From JAWVZH01 sp033722295 (GTDB lineage: Bacteria > Bacteroidota > Bacteroidia > Chitinophagales > Saprospiraceae): a stretch of DNA of 25,955 nt. Position numbers and translations under genes: made by a program. Of this stretch, positions 15,187 to 24,180 are shown piece after piece; positions within the stretch are counted from its first letter, which is position 1, and the number at the start of each line of letters is the position of its first letter. Below the pieces are notes generated by a model, which saw only the letters and a list, made by a program, of their open reading frames with translations, did no database searches and was not told the DNA's origin. The stretch covers positions 1 to 25,955 of the forward strand of contig JAWVZH010000026.1 of assembly GCA_033722295.1 (NCBI GenBank), given 5' to 3'.

Positions 15187-15879
15187 ATGAATTGGTTGGT
15201 TAAATTTTTTACGTCCAGCATTGGCAGAAAGGTGATCATGAGTTTAACAGGGCTCTTCCTCGTTACATTTCTTATCGTTCATCTTGCTGGCAACTTGCAG
15301 CTTCTGTACGACGATGAGGGCAAGGCTTTCAATATTTATGCTCATTTCATGTCGACCAATGCATTTATACAGTTTATAGCGAAGGGACTTTATCTCTTCA
15401 TTATACTTCATACGATACAGGGTTTAATGATCTGGTCTCAGAACAGATCGGCAAGATCTGAAAAATATGCAGTGACCTCTAGAGAAAAATCACTGTGGTC
15501 CTCGAGGCATATGGCGCTTCTTGGCACCCTTGTGCTCGCATTCCTTTTCTTGCACATGGGAGATTTCTGGTTCAAGATAAAATTCGATCCCGAGGCGTGG
15601 AAAGGTGCTATGGTGGCTTATGATTCGATAGATTATCAGGTCAAAGACGTATACAGCAAGGTGGAGCTTTCCTTTGCTCAGCCATGGATCGTGGTTGCCT
15701 ATCTCATCGGCCTGGTTGCTCTGGCTTTCCACTTACAACATGGATTTCAAAGCGCCTTTCAGACACTTGGTCTGAGGCATTCAAAATATACCCCGACGAT
15801 CAAAGCCCTCGGCAATTTATTCGCCATCATTTTACCTGTGGGATTCGCGATCATTCCATTGTACATGTTTTTCAGCTAG
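15187..15879 (+). CDS. sdhC: Succinate dehydrogenase cytochrome b subunit (b558 family)
   Basis: The 230-residue membrane anchor of complex II, of the type with one long polypeptide and five membrane spans (about residues 15-38, 60-82, 107-127, 164-184 and 207-229). It starts S-S-I-G-R-K-V-I-M-S-L-T-G-L and has H32 in I-V-H-L-A-G-N-L, with other conserved His in the later helices (F-L-H-M-G-D-F-W, A-F-H-L-Q-H-G-F); these are the candidate haem b ligands. The family is typical of Bacteroidota and of Bacillus-like complexes that use menaquinone. It is the first gene of sdhCAB; sdhA begins 6 nt after its stop. Confidence 0.94.
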   Translation: MNWLVKFFTSSIGRKVIMSLTGLFLVTFLIVHLAGNLQLLYDDEGKAFNIYAHFMSTNAFIQFIAKGLYLFIILHTIQGLMIWSQNRSARSEKYAVTSREKSLWSSRHMALLGTLVLAFLFLHMGDFWFKIKFDPEAWKGAMVAYDSIDYQVKDVYSKVELSFAQPWIVVAYLIGLVALAFHLQHGFQSAFQTLGLRHSKYTPTIKALGNLFAIILPVGFAIIPLYMFFS

Positions 15880-15885
15880 ATATAT

Positions 15886-17886
15886 ATGAATTTAAAAAGC
15901 AACATACCGCCTGGAGAATTGTCAGAAAAGTGGACAAAATATAAGTCCACCATGAATCTCGTAGCGCCCAACAACAAGCGGAACCTCGAAGTGATTGTGG
16001 TAGGAACCGGCCTTGCTGGTGCTTCGGCGGCAGCCTCACTATCAGAATTAGGCTACAAGGTCAAGGCATTTACCTTCCATGACAGCCCTAGAAGAGCGCA
16101 CAGCATTGCCGCTCAGGGCGGTATCAATGCAGCAAAGAATTACCAAAACGACGGGGATAGCATATACCGGCTCTTTTACGACACGATCAAAGGCGGAGAC
16201 TATCGCTCAAGAGAAGCCAATGTATACAGACTGGCAGAAGTAAGTGTAGACATCATCGATCAATGCGTTGCCCAGGGGGTTCCTTTTGCCAGAGAATATG
16301 GTGGTCTGCTTGAGAACCGTTCGTTTGGAGGGGTTCAGGTGTCCCGGACATTCTATGCCAGAGGACAAACCGGACAGCAATTACTATTAGGGGCTTATCA
16401 GGCCCTCTCAAAAGAGATATCCAAAGGTGGTGTGACCATGTATAACCGCCACGAAATGGTAGACCTGGTTCTGGTCGACGGAAAAGCCAGGGGTATCATC
16501 GCACGCAATTTGCTTACCGGCAAACTCGAGCGTCACGCCGCTCACTGCGTCGTCCTGGCTACAGGAGGATATGGTAATGTATATTATCTCTCTACGAATG
16601 CCATGGGCTGCAATGTAAGTGCTGCGTGGAAAGTTGTCAAGCGCGGTGCACTGATGGCGAATCCGTGCTACACCCAGATACATCCGACTTGCATTCCTGT
16701 ATCAGGCGATTATCAATCCAAGTTGACCTTGATGTCTGAATCCCTCAGGAATGATGGCCGCGTCTGGGTTCCCAAAAAAGAAGAGGATGCTAAAGCAATA
16801 CGCGAAGGGAAGAAAACAGCCCTTGACATCCCCGATGAAGATCGGGATTATTATCTCGAACGACGTTATCCATCTTTCGGTAATCTTGTACCACGAGATG
16901 TGGCTTCCCGTGCGGCAAAAACCGCGTGCGATGAAGGCAAAGGCGTGAGTCCGACCGGCCTGGCGGTATACCTGGACTTCAGTTCAGCCATCATGCGCTA
17001 CGGCAAGTCCAGGGCAATATCTCAGGGATTAGGTGAAAATGCCGGCGAAGAGAAGATCAGGGAGTTGGGGGAAAAGGTCATAGAGGAAAAATATGGGAAC
17101 CTCTTTGAGATGTACGAAAAAATAACCGGCGAGAACCCTTATAAATTACCGATGAAGATCTACCCCGCCGTACACTATACAATGGGAGGTCTTTGGGTAG
17201 ATTACGACCTGCAAACGAATGTTCCGGGACTATTTGCCCTCGGAGAATGCAATTTTTCTGATCACGGCGCCAACCGGCTCGGTGCATCAGCACTCATGCA
17301 GGGTCTGGCAGACGGTTATTTTGTTATTCCTTATACCATCGGTCAATTTCTTTCCGACGAGATCAGAACGCCTGCTTTCGATCCCGATAGCCAGGAATTT
17401 CTGGATGCGGAAAAGCATATTCGGGAACAGTTTGACGACCTGATGAACATCAAAGGCAAACAGAGTGTAGAAACCTTCCATAGAAAGTTAGGTAACATCA
17501 TGTGGGAGTATTGCGGAATGTCCAGAAACGCCGAAGGTTTGAAAAAGGGTATTGACATGATCAAAGAACTCAGGGACGAATTCTACAAAGATGTCTTCAT
17601 ACCAGGCACATTGGAAGAGTTCAATCCTGAGTTTGAAAAGGCTAACAGGGTCGCCGATTTTCTGGAAATGGGAGAACTGATGATGTATGATGCTCTTCAT
17701 CGCGACGAATCGGCAGGAGGTCATTTCAGAGAAGAATACCAAACAGAAGAAGGAGAAGCCCTTCGAAGGGACGATGAATATGCCTATGTGGCCGCCTGGG
17801 AATGGGATCCGCAAGGTGGACACGAAATGCACAAGGAAGATCTCGAATTCGAAAACGTAGAACTCAAAACAAGAAGTTATAAGTAA
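15886..17886 (+). CDS. sdhA: Succinate dehydrogenase/fumarate reductase flavoprotein subunit
   Basis: The catalytic FAD subunit of complex II, 666 residues. FAD is bound by V-V-G40-T-G42-L-A-G45; H72, in R-A-H-S-I-A-A-Q-G-G-I-N-A, is the site for covalent FAD. Dicarboxylate site and capping domain features follow: T-Q-I-H-P-T-C, P-R-D-V-A-S-R-A with the catalytic Arg, H-Y-T-M-G-G-L-W-V-D and H-G-A-N-R-L-G-A-S-A-L. The longer size and C-terminal extension (G-H-F-R-E-E-Y-Q-T-E-E-G, then A-W-E-W) are of the Bacteroidota/epsilon type. It oxidises succinate to fumarate and feeds electrons to SdhB. A second ATG at codon 23 is possible, but the first start keeps the tight 6-nt spacing to sdhC. Confidence 0.97.
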   Translation: MNLKSNIPPGELSEKWTKYKSTMNLVAPNNKRNLEVIVVGTGLAGASAAASLSELGYKVKAFTFHDSPRRAHSIAAQGGINAAKNYQNDGDSIYRLFYDTIKGGDYRSREANVYRLAEVSVDIIDQCVAQGVPFAREYGGLLENRSFGGVQVSRTFYARGQTGQQLLLGAYQALSKEISKGGVTMYNRHEMVDLVLVDGKARGIIARNLLTGKLERHAAHCVVLATGGYGNVYYLSTNAMGCNVSAAWKVVKRGALMANPCYTQIHPTCIPVSGDYQSKLTLMSESLRNDGRVWVPKKEEDAKAIREGKKTALDIPDEDRDYYLERRYPSFGNLVPRDVASRAAKTACDEGKGVSPTGLAVYLDFSSAIMRYGKSRAISQGLGENAGEEKIRELGEKVIEEKYGNLFEMYEKITGENPYKLPMKIYPAVHYTMGGLWVDYDLQTNVPGLFALGECNFSDHGANRLGASALMQGLADGYFVIPYTIGQFLSDEIRTPAFDPDSQEFLDAEKHIREQFDDLMNIKGKQSVETFHRKLGNIMWEYCGMSRNAEGLKKGIDMIKELRDEFYKDVFIPGTLEEFNPEFEKANRVADFLEMGELMMYDALHRDESAGGHFREEYQTEEGEALRRDDEYAYVAAWEWDPQGGHEMHKEDLEFENVELKTRSYK

Positions 17887-17943
17887 GCTTTTTGAGACGG
17901 CCGGAAAGCCCTTTTGTTGGTCGTCTTACCAAATACGATTAAA

Positions 17944-18693
17944 ATGAAGTTGACACTAAAAGTTTGGCGACAGAAAAGCCCGGAAGATAAAGGAAGGCTT
18001 GAGTCCTATAATGTAGAAGCAAATGAGCACATGTCGTTTCTTGAGATGATGGACGTGCTCAATGAAGATCTCATCTCAGAGCAGAAAGATCCCATCGCCT
18101 TCGAACACGATTGCAGGGAAGGGATCTGCGGATCATGTAATATGGTGATCAACGGACGACCTCACGGACCACTTCAGGCCACAACTACCTGCCAGTTGCA
18201 TATGCGTCATTTCAAGGATGGCGATACGATAGTCGTAGAGCCGTTCAGGGCAAAACCATTTCCGGTTATCAAAGACCTTGTTGTAGACCGCTCGAGCTTT
18301 GATCGTATCATCCAGTCCGGTGGCTATATTTCTGTCAAAACCGGTCAGGCACCAGACGGCAATTCTATCCCTGTCGAAAAGGACGACGCAAGTACGGCCT
18401 TTGACTCAGCCACCTGCATAGGCTGTGGTGCTTGTGTCGCCGCGTGCCCCAATGCATCAGCTATGCTTTTCACATCAGCCAAGATCTCTCATCTCAGCCT
18501 GCTGCCCCAGGGCGAGATCGAACATGAGGAAAGAAGCAAACGGATGGTCGGTCAAATGGATAAGGAAGGCTTTGGGAATTGCTCCAATATCGGCCTGTGT
18601 GAAGTGGAGTGTCCTAAAGAGATCTCACTGTCCAACATAGCCAGAATGAACCGCTCTTACATCGCATCTGTTTTCGGAGGTAATGAAGCATAG
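17944..18693 (+). CDS. sdhB: Succinate dehydrogenase/fumarate reductase iron-sulfur subunit
   Basis: The electron-transfer subunit of complex II, 249 residues. The N-terminal ferredoxin domain carries the [2Fe-2S] Cys set C57-R-E-G-I-C62-G-S-C65 with C83. The C-terminal domain has C158-I-G-C161-G-A-C164-V-A-A-C168-P for the [4Fe-4S] cluster; the later Cys in N-C-S-N-I-G-L-C-E-V-E-C-P complete the [3Fe-4S] and [4Fe-4S] sites. I chose the ATG at 17944, which begins the family's M-K-L-T-L-K-V-W, rather than an upstream TTG that would add ten unrelated residues. A 57-nt gap follows sdhA, and the end overlaps the next gene by 11 nt. Confidence 0.96.
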   Translation: MKLTLKVWRQKSPEDKGRLESYNVEANEHMSFLEMMDVLNEDLISEQKDPIAFEHDCREGICGSCNMVINGRPHGPLQATTTCQLHMRHFKDGDTIVVEPFRAKPFPVIKDLVVDRSSFDRIIQSGGYISVKTGQAPDGNSIPVEKDDASTAFDSATCIGCGACVAACPNASAMLFTSAKISHLSLLPQGEIEHEERSKRMVGQMDKEGFGNCSNIGLCEVECPKEISLSNIARMNRSYIASVFGGNEA

Positions 18694-19426
18694 ATCATTC
18701 CTCATACTTGCCAGTATTGTCCTTTTCGGACAACTCGCCAACGCTCAAAGCTATGCCTTCGGACTAAAAGGTGGACTTTTGGCCGGAATGCAGCAGTGGG
18801 AAGGCCAGAATCGCTCCCTGATGTTCAAAAGTCATGGTGTTATATTCATAGAGTCCGCGGATGAAGGTCAAACCTATGGTGTATTTGCTGAAGCCGGATT
18901 TCATCAACGTGGAAGTGCCAGAAGAAATGTGAGATTTACCGGCCCCAGTGGCAATCTCTTCGATGCGCCGACTCAGGAATTCATCTTCAACAACGTTTCA
19001 CTTACACTTGGTGCCAAGGACAAAAAGTTACTCAACGCAGAGACCTTCTTTTACTACGGACTGGGAGTGAGAGGAGAATATACGGTCAGCACCAACCTGG
19101 AAGAGTTCAGGGAAACCTTTGAGGATATTTACGGAGCCAACATTCTGGTCGGCGGCTATCCGATCCCGGAATTTGTAAGAAAATGGAATTACGGCATTAC
19201 CGTTCAGGGAGGCCTGGAGTGGCATATGTCGGAATTCGTAGCGAGTGTGTTTGAGGTCAGGGTGAGTCCCGATTTTTCAGCCCAGTATCTCCAACCGCCC
19301 ATTGCAAATGCCTATGACCCAATCACAGGTAATACGAGGTCTTTCAATGAACAAAAGGCCGTTAATATCTCCATAGAACTGACAATAGGGTTGCGGTTTC
19401 TCAGAAAGATCATTTACATCGACTAA
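18683..19426 (+). CDS. Outer-membrane beta-barrel protein (PorT/OMP_b-brl-like)
   Basis: A 247-residue protein with signal peptide (S-F-L-I-L-A-S-I-V-L-F, cleavage near A-N-A-Q). The mature start Y-A-F-G-L-K-G-G-L-L-A-G resembles small Bacteroidota outer-membrane barrels, and alternating strands follow (Y-G-V-F-A-E-A-G-F, F-Y-Y-G-L-G-V-R-G-E-Y, Y-G-I-T-V-Q-G-G-L-E-W). The specific role is unknown. The start overlaps the sdhB stop by 11 nt, so translation is probably coupled to sdhB even though no functional link to succinate oxidation is known. The end is not an aromatic residue (I-I-Y-I-D), unlike a classical barrel signal, although I-G-L-R-F lies ten residues before it. Confidence 0.7.
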   Translation: MKHRSFLILASIVLFGQLANAQSYAFGLKGGLLAGMQQWEGQNRSLMFKSHGVIFIESADEGQTYGVFAEAGFHQRGSARRNVRFTGPSGNLFDAPTQEFIFNNVSLTLGAKDKKLLNAETFFYYGLGVRGEYTVSTNLEEFRETFEDIYGANILVGGYPIPEFVRKWNYGITVQGGLEWHMSEFVASVFEVRVSPDFSAQYLQPPIANAYDPITGNTRSFNEQKAVNISIELTIGLRFLRKIIYID

Positions 19427-19473
19427 TCTTTAACGATTACTCCTATTAACAGAATCTTTTCTACCTTTCAGAA

Positions 19474-20061
19474 ATGGAGCGTTTTCGTTTCACAGGTGTT
19501 ATCGCTGGGTGCGATGAAGCAGGTCGCGGTTGCCTTGCCGGGCCAGTGACTGCTGCAGCGGTTATACTTCCAGAAGATTTTTATCATGATGAGCTGGATG
19601 ACAGCAAAAAGCTGTCAGAAGACAAGCGCAATGAATTGCGAAAAGTTATAGAAACTCATGCACTGCATTTTGCCGTAGCCCACCTATCACCAGAAGAGAT
19701 CGACGAACATAATATTCTGAAAGCTTCTTTTCTTGCCATGCATAAGGCTCTTGATGGACTGGGCGCACCCATGGAAATGATACTGGTAGATGGCAACAGG
19801 TTTATCCCCTATAAAAATATTCCGTACAAGTGTATGATAAAAGGCGACGGCCGGTATCTTTCCATTGCTGCTGCCTCCATTCTGGCCAAGACTTACCGTG
19901 ATGAATATATGTGCCAGATCCATGATCAATTTCCGGAATACGGATGGATTCGCAACAAGGGATATCCCACGAAAGTGCATAGAGAGGCGATAATGAGATC
20001 AGGACCAACGCCCTTTCACCGTAAGAGTTTCAGATTATATCCTCAGCTCGAGCTGTTCTGA
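19474..20061 (+). CDS. rnhB: Ribonuclease HII
   Basis: Cleaves RNA in RNA-DNA hybrids and starts removal of single ribonucleotides from DNA. At 195 residues it has normal length. The four metal-binding acids are present: G-C-D14-E15-A-G-R-G, L-V-D106-G-N and the C-terminal S-I-L-A-K-T-Y-R-D143. D-D-S-K-K-L-S (42-48) and G-Y-P-T-K-V-H, followed by H-R-K-S-F, are also typical. It follows the barrel gene by 47 nt and ends 2 nt before the oppositely oriented hydrolase gene, leaving no room for a separate terminator. Confidence 0.96.
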   Translation: MERFRFTGVIAGCDEAGRGCLAGPVTAAAVILPEDFYHDELDDSKKLSEDKRNELRKVIETHALHFAVAHLSPEEIDEHNILKASFLAMHKALDGLGAPMEMILVDGNRFIPYKNIPYKCMIKGDGRYLSIAAASILAKTYRDEYMCQIHDQFPEYGWIRNKGYPTKVHREAIMRSGPTPFHRKSFRLYPQLELF

Positions 20062-20063
20062 GA

Positions 20064-20708
20064 TTATACCATAGCTTTCAGAAAAGGGTTGTACCGTCTT
20101 TCACGGCCAATGGTCGTCTTTGGACCATGCCCGCTGTAAACCTCCCATTCATCATCAAGGGGCAACAGTTGCTTTTCTATACTGTTGAGCAGTGTCTGAT
20201 GGTCACCGCCAGGCAGATCTGTACGGCCAATACTATCCATGAAGAGTACATCGCCAGAGATCACCTTCTTTCCTGTTTTATCTAAAAAACATATGCTGCC
20301 AGGTGAATGTCCTGGAGTGAATCGAACTTCGAGAGTAGTATTACCAAATGAAACATTGTCTCCCTGATCCAGAAAATGTTTTATTTCAGGAGAAGGCGTA
20401 AGTTGAAGACCATATAGATTGGCCATTTTCGGACTGGCATTGAGAACCGGCACTTCTTCTCGATGACCATGTATTGGCAGATCGTATTTTTCCGAGATAT
20501 AGGCGTTAGCGAAGATATGATCCAGATGGCAATGTGTATTGAGAAGCAAGACTGGTTTCAGGCTCTTCGTCTCTATAAAATTGACCAGTTTATCCTGCTC
20601 CTGGCGATCATAACATCCCGGATCCACAATAGCGCATTCACCGCTCTCATCATGAAGTACATATGTATTCTCTGCAAAAGGATTGAAGGTAAAGCCTTGT
20701 ACCTGCAT
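20064..20708 (-). CDS. Metallo-beta-lactamase-fold hydrolase (glyoxalase II-like)
   Basis: A 214-residue cytoplasmic MBL-fold hydrolase. The metal site is complete: T-H59-C-H61-L-D63-H64, G-H134-S-P-G, S-G-D153 and S-G-H194-G-P. The compact length and the C-terminal R-Y-N-P-F place it with the small glyoxalase II-like thioester hydrolases common in Bacteroidota; the substrate cannot be read from sequence. It lacks the C-terminal substrate-binding domain of true GloB (about 250 residues), so I avoid that symbol. It is convergent with rnhB (2-nt gap) and divergent from the large outer-membrane protein gene, with 214 bp between starts. Confidence 0.9.
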   Translation of the reverse strand: MQVQGFTFNPFAENTYVLHDESGECAIVDPGCYDRQEQDKLVNFIETKSLKPVLLLNTHCHLDHIFANAYISEKYDLPIHGHREEVPVLNASPKMANLYGLQLTPSPEIKHFLDQGDNVSFGNTTLEVRFTPGHSPGSICFLDKTGKKVISGDVLFMDSIGRTDLPGGDHQTLLNSIEKQLLPLDDEWEVYSGHGPKTTIGRERRYNPFLKAMV

Positions 20709-20922
20709 GGGCTAAAATCGTTTGAACATTATAACCTCTGAAGGAATGGATTGTTGCCATAATACTGGGAACCTGATCTTATTGCAGCGCGACGCAGAGT
20801 ACACGCAGCAAGTAGTATGTTGCATTGACCGTCTTGCTTATGGCCGGCCTGCTGAAGCTCGAATCACAGATTTGATCTTCAGTGTATCGAAATCAGCTCT
20901 TAGTACGTTATCTTTAATAACG

Positions 20923-23900
20923 ATGCGGCAAACTGTACTCAAAATAAGTCTGCTCACTGTAATACTGATGTCCTGCACCGGGCTATGGGCTCAGTTACAG
21001 GATGAAGAGTTCGGTAAGAACCGGGTCCAGTATCACGACAATTTTGATAATTGGTGGATGTATGAAAGCGACAACTTCATCACCTACTGGTATGGAAAGG
21101 GCCGCAACATCGGAGAAGTTGCCATGCAACTTGCCGAAATAGATTATGATGAGATCGTCAATACCATAGAACACCGAATTAATGAAAAGATCGAGATCAT
21201 CGTCTATGTGGATCTGACCGACCTTAAGCAGAGCAATCTGGGAAGTGAAGAGATATTTACCAATTCTGCAGAGCGCACCAAGATCATTGGACATAAACTT
21301 TTCGTTCATTTCAACGGGAGCCATCAGGACCTGAGAAAACAGATCCGCGAGGGAGTCTCGGCCATTCTGATAGATGCCATGCTATATGGAAGCAATTTGC
21401 AGGAAATGGTACAGAATGCCGTCCTCCTGAATGTACCTAAATGGTTCAGAGATGGCCTTATTGATTATATCCGTTCCGAGTGGGATTCGGAGGTCAATCA
21501 GGAGTTGAGGAAGATCTTGCTCTCTGAAGAAGGTAGAGAGTCTTCTTTTGGCGCTCTGGCCAATCTCTACCCACGGACCATTGGACATGCATTCTGGTAT
21601 TTTCTCAGTGAGACCTATGGCCGGGCGACCATCGCCAACCTCCTCTATCTTACGAGGATCAACAGGGATCTGGAGCATGGATTCCTCTATGTTCTTGGAA
21701 CCGAGCCAGACAGACTGGAAGAAGAATGGAGAGCCTTCTATGATGATCTGATCAACGAGCCATTGAGCGGCCAATTGGAAGAGGATCTTTTTACCCTGAA
21801 AAAACGTCGAAAGCTGACAGCGGTGGAGTACAACAATCCCGGTTCCGCCCTGGCTTACGTCACCAATGAGATGGGGAAGGTGAGGGTCTATATCAGATCT
21901 GACGGAAAGGAGGATCTTGTTTTGAAAGACGGCTATTGCAACCTGGTACAGGATCCCGATTACAACTACCCGATCATCGACTGGACTCCCGACGGAAGAT
22001 ATCTCTTTATCGTCTACGAGCGCAGGGATGTGGTATGGTTGAGAAGGATAGATTTCCGGTCAGGAGAAAGTATGGAGCAGAAAATGCCTTTTGAACTGCA
22101 AAGAATATACGATGCGTCTGCTATTAATGGACGGGAATTGATCTTTGCGGCGACAGACAACGGTTATTCTGATCTCTTCAGGTATTATACCCGAACCCGT
22201 CAATTCGAAAAGCTGACGGATGACTACCACGATGACCTCGAGGTTGAATATTACGAGGATGAGAACTTTACTGGTGTACTTTTTCTGAGTAACCGACCAA
22301 ATGAGATACTCATTCCGAGGGAATATATCGACACTATTCTTCCACTGTCCAATCCCGATGTATTTTTCTATGACCTGGACAGGCCTGAATCCCCTCTTGC
22401 AAGACTGACGGATAATGATGTGAGCAATAAGAAAGAGATCCTGCTTCTTCCGGGTGACCGCCTGGCTTTTTTATCCGATAAAAGCGGCGTGTGGAACAGA
22501 AGGATCCTGGATCTGCAATCGGCATTCAAAGAGATGTCTCTCGGGATGTATGTGGAATACGGTTTTGACGGCCTTCTGGAGTCTCAGTATCCGGACAACA
22601 TTCAGCTACATGCATATAATGCCGCGACCTACCGGGTTCTGGATGTCTTCCATTCTTTTGAGAAAGCTGTGATCGAAAGACGTATGCTGAACTCGCGTTT
22701 GATCCGTGACTCCCTTGAAGTACCGGAAGTCCAACCGGTAGCCGATGATGATAATGCGATCGATTCGGCCAAGGTCAAGTATGACCTCAATTACAGTCAA
22801 TTCTTTGAAACACCTTACGAAAATCCTGAATTCATACTCGAGGAAGAAGAGGCGGAGGAAGGTATTGACTGGGAAGATGATGCCATAGCTGACTACAAAT
22901 ATCACAGCAGTTCGCATGGGGACGTACCCAAATTCGTCTTCTCCCAGGCGGTGGCCAGCAGACTTCGGTTCAGGCTTGACAATTTCAATACCAATCTTGA
23001 TAATTCGCTGCTATTTGGCGGTCTGGACACGTACGCAGGAACAAAACAGGGATTTGAAAATCCACCTCTCGGCATTCTCCTCAAAGCCAATCTCAAAGAT
23101 ATCTTCGAAGATTACGAGATCGACGCAGGAGCGAGGATCACCACAAGTTTTAACGGATCAGAATATTTCATCTTACTCAAGGATAAAAAACGGCGCATCG
23201 ACAAGCATTATGCCCTCTATCGAAGGGGCATAAAGAACCTTATCAACGAAGGTCCATATGCCAATCGTCGGGGACGTAATATTACTTTTATAGGATTGTT
23301 CCAGGCTCGCTATCCCTTTGATGTATACCGTAGTTTACGTGGAACGGTAACTTTCAGAAATGACAAGTTCAATGTTCTTGCCGTCAATCAATTCACTCTG
23401 GAGGCGCCGTCACTTGATGAGCAGCGGCTGGGGCTGAAGCTGGAATATGTTTTTGATAATACCATTGATGTAGATATCAATATCAAGAATGGAACTCGCT
23501 ATAAGGTTTTTACGGAACTGGTAAAGCAACTCAGTATAGATTTTGATCCGTTCAACCTTGAAGCCAATAAGGGATTCATGACGGTCATGGGCGTGGATTT
23601 CAGGCATTATCAACCTTTTCTGAAACATTCCATCTTTGCTTTTCGATTAAATGGCGCAACTTCCCTGGGTTCTGAAAAGATCCTCTTTTATGCAGGAGGT
23701 ATGCGTAACTGGCTCTTCCCGGAGTTCAACAATACGACCATCACGCCTACTGAAGACAATTTCGCCTACCAGACCATTGCCACCAATCTTCGCGGTTTCA
23801 GGTATAACATCAGAAATGGTGGTTCATATGTCTTGATCAATAATGAGATCCGTATTCCGATAGTCAAGTATCTTACCAAGCGTAAGATCAAATTCACTCC

Positions 23901-24180
23901 TATCCAACAACTTCAGGTTAGCGGATTCTTTGACATGGGTCTGGCCTGGCTGGGTAGCAGTCCCCTGGACCGTGATAACCCAGCTAATTCCGTAGTGCTT
24001 CAAAATCCTTCAGTAACACTGGATATCAATCTCTTCAAGGATCCGCTGATCATGGGTTATGGATGGGGGCTTCGCACATTGCTTTTCGGATACTATGTCA
24101 AGTTTGACTATGCGTGGGGTATTGAAACCCGCACCGTTCAGGATCCTGTATATTACATCTCCCTCGGTCTGGATTTTTAG
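20923..24180 (+). CDS. Large outer-membrane protein: pseudo-peptidase, TolB-like propeller and BamA-like barrel
   Basis: A 1085-residue exported protein. I chose the ATG at 20923, where a signal peptide begins (M-R-Q-T-V-L-K-I-S-L-L-T-V-I-L-M, cleavage near L-W-A-Q); an in-frame extension of 67 codons upstream shows no protein-like pattern. Residues about 35-250 resemble a gluzincin MA-like metallopeptidase domain, but the HExxH position reads R142-E143-G-V-S146 and the later W-F-R-D177-G has Asp for Glu, so zinc catalysis is unlikely. Residues about 290-580 contain propeller-like repeats (W-T-P-D-G-R-Y-L-F, L-S-D-K-S-G-V-W-N). A very acidic linker (E-E-E-E-A-E-E) follows near 640, then a BamA-type surface-antigen barrel ending Y-Y-I-S-L-G-L-D-F. 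It probably sits in the outer membrane with the front part in the periplasm. Confidence 0.8.
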   Translation: MRQTVLKISLLTVILMSCTGLWAQLQDEEFGKNRVQYHDNFDNWWMYESDNFITYWYGKGRNIGEVAMQLAEIDYDEIVNTIEHRINEKIEIIVYVDLTDLKQSNLGSEEIFTNSAERTKIIGHKLFVHFNGSHQDLRKQIREGVSAILIDAMLYGSNLQEMVQNAVLLNVPKWFRDGLIDYIRSEWDSEVNQELRKILLSEEGRESSFGALANLYPRTIGHAFWYFLSETYGRATIANLLYLTRINRDLEHGFLYVLGTEPDRLEEEWRAFYDDLINEPLSGQLEEDLFTLKKRRKLTAVEYNNPGSALAYVTNEMGKVRVYIRSDGKEDLVLKDGYCNLVQDPDYNYPIIDWTPDGRYLFIVYERRDVVWLRRIDFRSGESMEQKMPFELQRIYDASAINGRELIFAATDNGYSDLFRYYTRTRQFEKLTDDYHDDLEVEYYEDENFTGVLFLSNRPNEILIPREYIDTILPLSNPDVFFYDLDRPESPLARLTDNDVSNKKEILLLPGDRLAFLSDKSGVWNRRILDLQSAFKEMSLGMYVEYGFDGLLESQYPDNIQLHAYNAATYRVLDVFHSFEKAVIERRMLNSRLIRDSLEVPEVQPVADDDNAIDSAKVKYDLNYSQFFETPYENPEFILEEEEAEEGIDWEDDAIADYKYHSSSHGDVPKFVFSQAVASRLRFRLDNFNTNLDNSLLFGGLDTYAGTKQGFENPPLGILLKANLKDIFEDYEIDAGARITTSFNGSEYFILLKDKKRRIDKHYALYRRGIKNLINEGPYANRRGRNITFIGLFQARYPFDVYRSLRGTVTFRNDKFNVLAVNQFTLEAPSLDEQRLGLKLEYVFDNTIDVDINIKNGTRYKVFTELVKQLSIDFDPFNLEANKGFMTVMGVDFRHYQPFLKHSIFAFRLNGATSLGSEKILFYAGGMRNWLFPEFNNTTITPTEDNFAYQTIATNLRGFRYNIRNGGSYVLINNEIRIPIVKYLTKRKIKFTPIQQLQVSGFFDMGLAWLGSSPLDRDNPANSVVLQNPSVTLDINLFKDPLIMGYGWGLRTLLFGYYVKFDYAWGIETRTVQDPVYYISLGLDF

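Noticed and set aside
17914..17943. TTG start ten codons upstream for sdhB
   Set aside because: The added residues do not resemble SdhB N-termini, and the ATG at 17944 begins the conserved M-K-L-T-L-K-V-W.
20722..20922. 67-codon in-frame extension of the large outer-membrane protein
   Set aside because: The ATG at 20923 begins a clear signal peptide, while the extension is Cys-rich, lacks structure and would bury that signal inside the protein.
20709..20922. Possible tRNA or small RNA between the MBL hydrolase and the large outer-membrane protein
   Set aside because: No cloverleaf or strong hairpin could be folded by eye; the only notable piece is a short A/T palindrome just before the start codon.
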